Under the pieces are notes generated by a model that was given only the letters and a program-made list of their open reading frames with translations, ran no database searches and had not been told where the DNA came from. Shown in pieces: positions 57,990-64,000 of a stretch of DNA of 64,000 nucleotides. A program made the translations under genes and the position numbers. Position 1 is the first letter of the stretch; the number at the start of each line of letters is the position of its first letter. The stretch comes from DYFX01 sp964400625 (GTDB lineage Bacteria > Patescibacteriota > Patescibacteriia > SG8-24 > DYFX01): NCBI GenBank assembly GCA_964400625.1, contig CAYNUS010000007.1:6348-70347 (forward strand). The letters run 5' to 3'.

Positions 57990-60506
57990 TTATGGGCCTA
58001 TCGTACCGCCTGGCTCGCCGCCGGGCAAGGCCTTCCGCGCGTTCGGGAAGGCCAGATGGAAGGTCGTCCCCTTCTTTTCGGCGGATTCGAACCAGATGCG
58101 GCCGCCGGACATGTCGACGATGGACTTCACCACGTACAGGCCGAGGCCGGAGCCGACGGTCTCCCGGGCCATGACGTTCTCGCCGCGGAAGAACTTGTCG
58201 AAGACGCGGTAATGCTGGGCTTTCGGGATGCCGAGCCCGGTGTCCTTGACGCTGAAGACGGTCTCCCCGTCCTTCGACGCGACCTCGATGGAGACGGAAC
58301 CGCCCGCCGGGGTGTATTTGACCGCGTTGCTGATGACGTTGCTGAGCGCTTGGCGCGCGAGGCTCGGGTCCGCGTAGAACGTGCGCGCGTCCGGCGCGAC
58401 CTTATGCGTGAACGCGACCTCCTGCTGGCGGATGAGCGGCGCGAAATCGTGGACGACGGATTCCGTGAAGGCCTTGACGTCGATGTCCTCCGGGTTCGGC
58501 TTGGTGCGGCCGGATTCGATGCGCGAGATGTTGAGCAGGTCGCCGACCAGCTTGACCATGCGCGCCACCGAGGTGGACATGTCGACGAGATAGTCCTTCT
58601 GCGCGGGCTTGAGCGGACCGGCGTCGCCCGCCAGGAGCAGGTCGAGGAACCAGCGCATGGCCGAGAGCGGCGTGCGCAGCTGGTGCGAGGCGATCGAGAT
58701 GAAATCCGACTTCTGGCGGTCGATCTCGCGCTCGATCGTCACGTCGCGGAAGGCCACGACGATGCCGACCGTGCGGTCCTGCTCGTCGAGATACGGCGCG
58801 ACGTTGCCCGAGACCGGGACGTCGCTCCCGTCGGCGCGCGTGAGGCGCAGGCGTTCGCCGAGGGCGACGGTCTTCCCCGCGTAGGCCTCCTCGAACGCAC
58901 GGGTCTGCATGACGACGTCGTCCTCCCGGAAGAGGCGGAGGACGCGCTCGATCGGCTGCCCGACGATGGCGTCCGTCGGGATCGCGAGGATGCGAGAGGC
59001 GGTCGGGTTGCAGAGGAAGACGCGGCCGTCCTTGCCGGCCGCCACGACGCCTTCCGCCAGCGCGTTGAAGCTGGCGACCTCGCGGCGCCGTTCGGCCTCG
59101 ATCTGCCGCTTCGATTCCTCGACGTCCTCGAGGACGTTCATGAGGGCGGAGCGCATCTCGAGCAGGTCGTCGTTGAGGCTCTTGAGATCCGTCGCCTGGC
59201 GTTCGTAGCGCTCGCGTTCGCGGACGGCGTTCCTGAGCGCCTCGGCCAGGCGCCGGTTGGCGGCGAGCAGGGCTTCGTCGGTGCGCGTGCGGCGCTTGCC
59301 GGTCCAAGCGGTGTAGAGGCCCGTGAAGACGAGCGTGGCCGCCAGGAACAGGTACTGGGCGGCATGCGCGTCGCCGCCGGACGCATGGTCGACGCGGACG
59401 TGCCAGACGAGTTCGACGATGATGTACGCCGCGTAGGTCGCGGCGACGGCGATCGACCAGAACGGCCGGATGATGATGGTGCCCGCGAAGACGGCCAAGT
59501 AGGCCAGGTAGACGAACGGGCCGAGCGCGCCGCCCGTCGCCGAGATGAGCACGATGGAGGAAGCGACGATGGCGCCGAGCGTGAGGAGATAGCGCCGCTC
59601 GGTGATCGCCGAGGCGGGCCGGAACCGGTAGCTGTATTGCGTGACGAGCGCGACGGAGAGGATCGAGGTGAAATACAGGCGCGCGTCGATGCCGTCGATG
59701 AAGTTGATGAAGACGGAGGAGAGCGCCGCGACGGCCCAGAGCGTCATCTCGCCCGCGCGTTCGTAGATATAGATCTCGCGCTGGCGCGGCGTGGCGCCGG
59801 AGAGGTCGTCGGCGGCTTCGGGCAGGCGCTCGTCGCTGGCGGAGGAGACGGCCAGGAGCGCGAAGAGCGCCAGCATGGCGCCGCCCGTCCCGACGCGGCC
59901 GGCGGCCGCCAGCATGGCGCCGCAGTAGAGGTAGCCCGCCGCCGCCAGGATCGAGACGGGCAGCCGCAGGCGGACGGCCCGGCGGAGCTCGGCCGCGACG
60001 AGCGCGAGGCCGGAGAGGAGCGAGAAGGCCGCGGCCGGCGCCGCATGCCAAGGCGCGCCCGTTCCCGTCAGGAGGTCGTAGGCGCCGATGATCGCGAACG
60101 CCGCGCCCGCGACGATCCCGATGCCGCGCGCGCGGACCTCGCCGACGGCGATGACGCGCTGGTCGCACCACGGGACGAACGACGCGGCGATGAGCCAGGC
60201 CGCGAAGCAGGCCTGCAGCGCGGCGATCCGGACGTCGCCGGCGGCGAAGAACCAGGCGGCGCCGGCGGCGGCGGAGGCGCCGGAGAACGCGAAGAGGAGG
60301 CGGCGGAGGCGCCGGGACGCCTGGAGCGGGTGCAGGAGGAAGACGGCGCAGGCCGCCAGGATCATCAGCGTGGCGCCGGTCTCCGGCGACAGGACGATCG
60401 CGCCGATCCGGACGCCGCCGCGTTCCGCGTACGCGGCGACGGCCGCGAAGAGCAGGTGGAAGCCTGCCGCGATCTCGAGCCACGCGGTGCGGAGACGGAT
60501 GCTCAT
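57990..60506 (-). CDS. multi-pass membrane sensor histidine kinase with PAS domain
   Basis: 838 residues. The first half has about ten to twelve hydrophobic helices in a transporter-like array (1-440), the sensor part. Then a coiled coil (about 445-510, with RNAVRERERYERQATDLKSL), a PAS domain (about 520-600), HisKA with SIASHQLRTPLSAMRWF (His near 605), and an HATPase ending VGSGLGLYVVKSIV. Its ATG overlaps the stop of the GAF-protein gene (ATGA). I exclude the longer upstream reading because it overlaps that gene. Confidence 0.92.
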   Translation of the reverse strand: MSIRLRTAWLEIAAGFHLLFAAVAAYAERGGVRIGAIVLSPETGATLMILAACAVFLLHPLQASRRLRRLLFAFSGASAAAGAAWFFAAGDVRIAALQACFAAWLIAASFVPWCDQRVIAVGEVRARGIGIVAGAAFAIIGAYDLLTGTGAPWHAAPAAAFSLLSGLALVAAELRRAVRLRLPVSILAAAGYLYCGAMLAAAGRVGTGGAMLALFALLAVSSASDERLPEAADDLSGATPRQREIYIYERAGEMTLWAVAALSSVFINFIDGIDARLYFTSILSVALVTQYSYRFRPASAITERRYLLTLGAIVASSIVLISATGGALGPFVYLAYLAVFAGTIIIRPFWSIAVAATYAAYIIVELVWHVRVDHASGGDAHAAQYLFLAATLVFTGLYTAWTGKRRTRTDEALLAANRRLAEALRNAVRERERYERQATDLKSLNDDLLEMRSALMNVLEDVEESKRQIEAERRREVASFNALAEGVVAAGKDGRVFLCNPTASRILAIPTDAIVGQPIERVLRLFREDDVVMQTRAFEEAYAGKTVALGERLRLTRADGSDVPVSGNVAPYLDEQDRTVGIVVAFRDVTIEREIDRQKSDFISIASHQLRTPLSAMRWFLDLLLAGDAGPLKPAQKDYLVDMSTSVARMVKLVGDLLNISRIESGRTKPNPEDIDVKAFTESVVHDFAPLIRQQEVAFTHKVAPDARTFYADPSLARQALSNVISNAVKYTPAGGSVSIEVASKDGETVFSVKDTGLGIPKAQHYRVFDKFFRGENVMARETVGSGLGLYVVKSIVDMSGGRIWFESAEKKGTTFHLAFPNARKALPGGEPGGTIGP

Positions 60507-61666
60507 ACGACGGGCGGTTCCTGGATACGGCCCTTCAGCTCGCGCATCTTGATCTCGCGGCCGACCATGAGGCGGGCCATGCGCTCGACGGTCCGGCGCT
60601 CCTCGAGCGTCCGCTCGAAGAGCATGGCCGCGTTCAGGAGCGTCGCGACGAAGCCCGCGAGCAGCTCGCAGTAGTTCACGTCCTCGTCGGCGAACCCGTC
60701 CTTGCGGCGGTTGACGAGGCACAGCAGGCCGATCGACGCGTCGCGGACGCGCAGCGGCATGACGAGCATGTTGCGGATGCGGGCGTTGCCGACGAAACGC
60801 TCGACGCCGCCGGGCTCCCCGCCGAAGACGCGCGGCGTCCCCGTCTCGAGCACGCCGCGGAGGACCTGCAGGTTCTCCTCGACCGACATCAGCTCGCGGT
60901 CATAGTGGTCCGATCCGTCCTCGCCGACGCGCTTCAGGCCCTTGCCGTCGCGATCGAGCACGAAGACGGCGTGCCGCTCGGTGTCGATGGCGTCGGCGAT
61001 GATGCCACCGGCGCGCGAGGCCAGGCGATCGATCTGCGCCGTGTATTCGCTCTGGCGCACGAGCGTGTTGATGACCTGCAGCTGATCGAGACGCCGCGAC
61101 AGCTCGCCCGAGAGGCGGTCGGCGCGCCCGAAGGCCTGGCGCAGGGTCCGCGTCACGAGCACGAGGCAGACCGACGCGGCCGAGAAGATGACGATGCGGA
61201 GGGCGAACTCGCCTTCCCAGAACGGGCCGCGCACCCAATCCGCCGCGCGCAGGAACAGCATCGCGAGGACGGAGAACGCCGCCTGCGAGAGCACGACGTT
61301 CTCGTGCAGGACGAGCGTCGAGGCGAACAGCGGGATGAGATAGAGGTACGAAAGCGCGGCCACTTCCTCCGGAAGGAGGTAGAGGAAGGCCGACAGCAGG
61401 ATGACCATGGCGAGGCTGACGACCAAGGCCTTGTCTTCCCGGACGAAGCGGATGGGGCCGTCGGACGACGCCGGCATGACGCGGTGCAGGAGCAGGTTCG
61501 CGACGGCCAGGAGCGCCACGACCGCGAGGAGCTTCGGCTGGCGGCCCGGCACCGCGGCCTGCGGCAGGAGGAAGACCAGGGCGCCGAGCATGAGCGTCAG
61601 GAGCCAGCCGGCGGCCTCGAGGCCGTAGGTGAAGCGGACGTCGTCGGAAGCGCGGGAAAGCGTCAT
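60503..61666 (-). CDS. membrane protein with C-terminal GAF domain
   Basis: 387 residues. Five or six membrane helices (about 15-185) followed by a coiled coil and a GAF domain (about 205-360: RLASRAGGIIADAIDTERHAVF, ENLQVLRGVLETGTPRVFGGEPGG, RNMLVMPLRVRDASIGLLCLVNR). There is no kinase domain, so it is probably a sensory partner of the kinases on either side. It overlaps both by ATGA-type junctions; start MTLSRASDD. Confidence 0.85.
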   Translation of the reverse strand: MTLSRASDDVRFTYGLEAAGWLLTLMLGALVFLLPQAAVPGRQPKLLAVVALLAVANLLLHRVMPASSDGPIRFVREDKALVVSLAMVILLSAFLYLLPEEVAALSYLYLIPLFASTLVLHENVVLSQAAFSVLAMLFLRAADWVRGPFWEGEFALRIVIFSAASVCLVLVTRTLRQAFGRADRLSGELSRRLDQLQVINTLVRQSEYTAQIDRLASRAGGIIADAIDTERHAVFVLDRDGKGLKRVGEDGSDHYDRELMSVEENLQVLRGVLETGTPRVFGGEPGGVERFVGNARIRNMLVMPLRVRDASIGLLCLVNRRKDGFADEDVNYCELLAGFVATLLNAAMLFERTLEERRTVERMARLMVGREIKMRELKGRIQEPPVV

Positions 61667-62802
61667 ACGGCGGTGCGGCGCGGCAAGGTGACGGTGAAGA
61701 CGGAGCCCTCCCCTTCGCGGGTCCGGCATTCGATCTTCCCGTCATGCGCGTCGACGATGAACTTGGCGATGTAGAGCCCGAGGCCGGAGGCGTTCGGGTT
61801 GACGTCGATCGCCTTCTTCGAACGGTAGAAGCGCTCGAAGAGGCGCGCGTGCTCGTTCTCCGGCATGCCGATGCCCGTGTCGCGCACGGCGATCTCGATG
61901 GCGTCCTTGGCCGGACGGATCTCGACCGAGACGCGGCCGCCGTCGGGCGTGTACTTGATGGCGTTGTCGAGCAGGCGGCTGAAGACGGTCTCCATCTTGC
62001 CCGCGTCGATGAAGAGCGGCGCCGGGCGGGGCGACGGCTCCTGGAACGCGAGCGTCTGCTTGCGCATGGCGGCGCTGCGGCCGAAGTCGCGGACGACGCG
62101 CGCGACGACGTCCACGATGTCGACGGCGCCGCGGTCGAGTCGCAGGGTGCGCTGCTCGATGTCGACCGCCAGGAGCATGTCGTCGACGATGGAGATGCTG
62201 GTGGTCACGCTGCGGTAGATGGAACGCAGGGCTTCGGCGGTCTCGTTCGGCAGCGGCGCGCCGTCGGACAGCAGGAGCTCCAGGTTCCAGCGGATCGAAT
62301 TGAGCGGCGTGCGCAGCTGGTGCGACGCCACCGTCAAGAACTTCGACTTGATCTCGTCGGCGCTGCGCAGGCCGCCGTACTGGATCTTGAGTTCGGTGAT
62401 CTCGCGCTCGTGCGTGACGTCGCGGATCATCCACAGGCGGCCGGCATGGGCGCCGTCCTTGCGGACGGGGGCGCTCGCGACCTCGACGAAGCGGTGTTTG
62501 GGAGCGACGAGCTCGACGTCGCGCGTGAAGACGCTTTCGCGGTCCTCCATGGGATGCGCGATGACCTCGTGGTAGCTCATGAACTCGGCGAAGGAGCGGC
62601 CCCAGGACTCGCCCAGCTCCGCGACGGAGGCCCCGACGATGTCCGCAGGTTCGAGGCCGAAGAACTCGCCGATCGCACGGCTCGCGGCGAGCACGCGCCC
62701 GTCCGCGCCGGCGTACATCACCGCGTACGGCGAAGCGTCAAGCACCGGCGCGAGGACGGCCTCGGCGCAGACGCTCGGTTCGACGCGGCTCGTGAAGGGC
62801 AT
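61663..62802 (-). CDS. cytoplasmic PAS-containing sensor histidine kinase
   Basis: 379 residues, no membrane helix. PAS domain (about 20-130) with ASRAIGEFFGLEPADIVGASV; HisKA with TVASHQLRTPLNSIRWNLELL (His near 157); HATPase with RLLDNAIKYTPDGG, DTGIGMPE and ASGLGLYIAKFIV. First gene of the four- or five-gene signalling unit (kinase, GAF protein, kinase, receivers). Leaderless promoter TACACT 8 nt before the ATG. Confidence 0.95.
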   Translation of the reverse strand: MPFTSRVEPSVCAEAVLAPVLDASPYAVMYAGADGRVLAASRAIGEFFGLEPADIVGASVAELGESWGRSFAEFMSYHEVIAHPMEDRESVFTRDVELVAPKHRFVEVASAPVRKDGAHAGRLWMIRDVTHEREITELKIQYGGLRSADEIKSKFLTVASHQLRTPLNSIRWNLELLLSDGAPLPNETAEALRSIYRSVTTSISIVDDMLLAVDIEQRTLRLDRGAVDIVDVVARVVRDFGRSAAMRKQTLAFQEPSPRPAPLFIDAGKMETVFSRLLDNAIKYTPDGGRVSVEIRPAKDAIEIAVRDTGIGMPENEHARLFERFYRSKKAIDVNPNASGLGLYIAKFIVDAHDGKIECRTREGEGSVFTVTLPRRTAV

Positions 62803-62810
62803 ATCGCTTC

Positions 62811-62819
62811 AGTGTATCA
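62811..62819 (-). promoter_or_regulatory. extended -10, leaderless promoter of the signalling unit
   Basis: Minus strand TGATACACT; the TGA is also the stop codon of the glycosidase gene. Predicted start 2 nt before the ATG at 62802. Confidence 0.6.
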
Positions 62820-63800
62820 CGAAAACAGCCCGCGCGCGGCGTCCCACATCCCGCTCTTTCCCTGCGTCGCGAGCCAATACCACCATTCGACGCCCCAGAG
62901 ATAGACCTCCGACGCGCCGGTCGAGACGGCGAACTCGACGTTCCCGCGCAGGCGCTCGGCGTCCATCTGCGCGAACTGCTCCTCGAACGGCGTCTCGGCC
63001 ACCGGCGCGCGGAACCACGGCTCGGCCTGCAGTTCGCTCACGATGACCTTCTTCACGACGGGGCTGAGGAGGTTGATGCGGTCGGTGTAATAGAGCGGCG
63101 AGACGGGCCAGTAGAGCTCGCCCAGGTACCTGTTCCAGACGAGGCGGTACATGCTGATGCCGAGCACGTCGCCGAGCGAGGCCGTGCGGATCCAGGTCGA
63201 GAGCTCGCCGGAATCGGTCACCATGATCGGACGCGTATCGAGCCCGCGGACGAGGAGGATCTCCTCCTTCAGGAACTCGCGGTCGGGCGGCGGGCACTTA
63301 CCGAAGTGGAAGAGCGGCTCGTTCTCGACCTGCCAGACGCGGATGGCGGGGTGCGCCTTGAAGTGCAGGATCTCCTCGCGGAGGAATGCGAGGACGCGCG
63401 CCTGCTGCGCCTTCTCGTCGAGCGAGGCGGCCCAGCCGGGCACGTGGCATTCCGGCCAGCGCGGCGTCTTGCGGCCGACGGCCAGCACGACTTCCGCGCC
63501 GCGCTTCGAGGCCTCGTCGAGCATCCAATCGACGTCTTCCCAGGCGTAGCGGCCGCGCTCCGGTTCCGCCTCGTCCCAGTACACCGGGATGCGGAACTTG
63601 CGCACGCCGAGATCGTCGAGCGTCGCGAGGTACGCCTCCTTCCAGTCGAGGCCGAGCTCGCGGGCGTACTTGGCCGAGAAGGTCACGCCGAACTCGGCCG
63701 CGCCGGCGGCGCGGGGCTGGGAGGCGCGGTACCAGGCGAAGAGCCCGGCGAACGCGGCGATTCCGATCGCGAGCAGGATGGCGGCGCGGCGTCGCTTCAT
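62817..63800 (-). CDS. membrane-anchored glycoside hydrolase, TIM-barrel type
   Basis: 327 residues. N-terminal signal anchor (about 5-22), then a TIM-barrel domain: RIPVYWDEAEPERGRYAWEDV; WQVENEPLFHFG with the probable acid/base Glu near 157; IVSELQAEPWF with the probable nucleophile Glu near 253; YLWGVEWWYWL at the end. This layout fits clan GH-A (e.g. GH5/GH39-like); substrate unknown. It begins just after the end of the preceding gene (TGACATG) and probably acts on envelope or host polysaccharide. Confidence 0.83.
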   Translation of the reverse strand: MKRRRAAILLAIGIAAFAGLFAWYRASQPRAAGAAEFGVTFSAKYARELGLDWKEAYLATLDDLGVRKFRIPVYWDEAEPERGRYAWEDVDWMLDEASKRGAEVVLAVGRKTPRWPECHVPGWAASLDEKAQQARVLAFLREEILHFKAHPAIRVWQVENEPLFHFGKCPPPDREFLKEEILLVRGLDTRPIMVTDSGELSTWIRTASLGDVLGISMYRLVWNRYLGELYWPVSPLYYTDRINLLSPVVKKVIVSELQAEPWFRAPVAETPFEEQFAQMDAERLRGNVEFAVSTGASEVYLWGVEWWYWLATQGKSGMWDAARGLFS

Positions 63801-63801
63801 G

Positions 63802-64000
63802 TCAGACGATCATCGGGAGCTTCTCGAGCTTGACCGGCAGGCCGGTGATGATCTCCTCGATGCGGTACGCCCCGTGCGTCGGCGCCTCGATGAAGCCGTT
63901 CCAGGCCATGCGCGCGAGGCCGCCGGATTCGACCCAGTCGAAGAGCCATTCGCCGGTGTAGCGCGGATCGAGCTGCGGCGTGCCGGCGCCGAGCGTCGTG
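63802..64000 (-). CDS. partial hypothetical gene (start beyond the window)
   Basis: The last 65 codons of an open frame ending TGA at 63802-63804. The visible part reads GTPQLDPRYTGEWLFDWVES then continues to end KLEKLPMIV. No motif recognised. It is followed by the glycosidase gene after one base, so the two form one unit. Confidence 0.6.
   Translation of the reverse strand, partial: TTLGAGTPQLDPRYTGEWLFDWVESGGLARMAWNGFIEAPTHGAYRIEEIITGLPVKLEKLPMIV

Noticed and set aside
56967..60674. 1235-codon plus-strand open frame opposite pilB and the 838-aa kinase
   Set aside because: Crosses several real genes and the gaps between them; composition is that of antisense high-GC DNA.

Overview
The window is about 64 kb of GC-rich DNA, densely packed with short intergenic gaps, many ATGA-type overlaps and the standard genetic code (TGA ends many genes). 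Several features suggest a Patescibacteria/CPR-like bacterium, though no marker here proves it: a short YidC, a PilM fused to a membrane-anchored extension, a minimal type IV pilus locus, many lineage-specific small proteins, and many promoters whose -10 box sits only 6-9 nt before the ATG (apparently leaderless mRNAs).

Layout. 1-2.2 kb: end of a DEAD-box RNA helicase and an amidohydrolase. 2.2-7.9 kb (minus): a small NTP-pyrophosphohydrolase-like gene, dnaX, an unknown gene, and a HerA/TraG-like ATPase with a small partner. 8-15 kb: cysS, unknown envelope genes, and a 1256-residue secreted surface protein ending in an S74 auto-chaperone domain. 15.1-21.4 kb: a chaperone region with dnaJ, dnaK, a small operon ending in hsp20, and hrcA-grpE under a CIRCE operator; a candidate SRP RNA follows dnaJ and REP-like palindromes lie between the units. 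22-30.7 kb: a Ca2+-type P-ATPase, a Band-7 protein, a transporter-like protein with HEAT repeats, two very small basic genes described below, an M16 peptidase and YidC. 30.7-34.6 kb: a sensor kinase with two receiver proteins, then Dus. 34.6-43.3 kb: DoxX, tRNA-Glu(CTC), a Ser/Thr kinase, murF, a class B PBP, a TSP3-repeat protein, rarA with a candidate 6S RNA upstream, an unknown gene and tRNA-Pro(CGG). 43.3-45.3 kb: a lipoprotein, two small unknown genes and a DEDD exonuclease. 45.3-57.1 kb (minus): a type IV pilus locus with pilB, pilC, four minor pseudopilin-like genes (one of 1391 residues with three seven-bladed propellers), a pilM fusion and two major-pilin-like genes. 57.2-62.8 kb: two receiver proteins and a kinase - membrane GAF - kinase operon. 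62.8-64 kb: a membrane-anchored glycosidase and the end of an unknown gene.

The most unusual item is at 28412-28717: a two-gene unit, preceded by an extended -10 promoter and a strong Shine-Dalgarno and followed by a terminator, encoding 58- and 35-residue proteins with no acidic residues. They are built from repeats of ARTKQTAR, the first eight residues of the eukaryotic histone H3 tail. One copy continues as ARTKQTARKSTGG (H3 residues 1-13) and the second protein contains STGGKAPRK (H3 residues 10-18). After Met removal the first protein would begin exactly as H3 does. I know of no described bacterial system of this kind.

How the genes work together: the chaperone genes form one stress-response neighbourhood; murF, the PBP, YidC, the surface proteins and the pili serve the cell envelope; the two signalling clusters next to envelope genes probably tune adhesion or envelope state.
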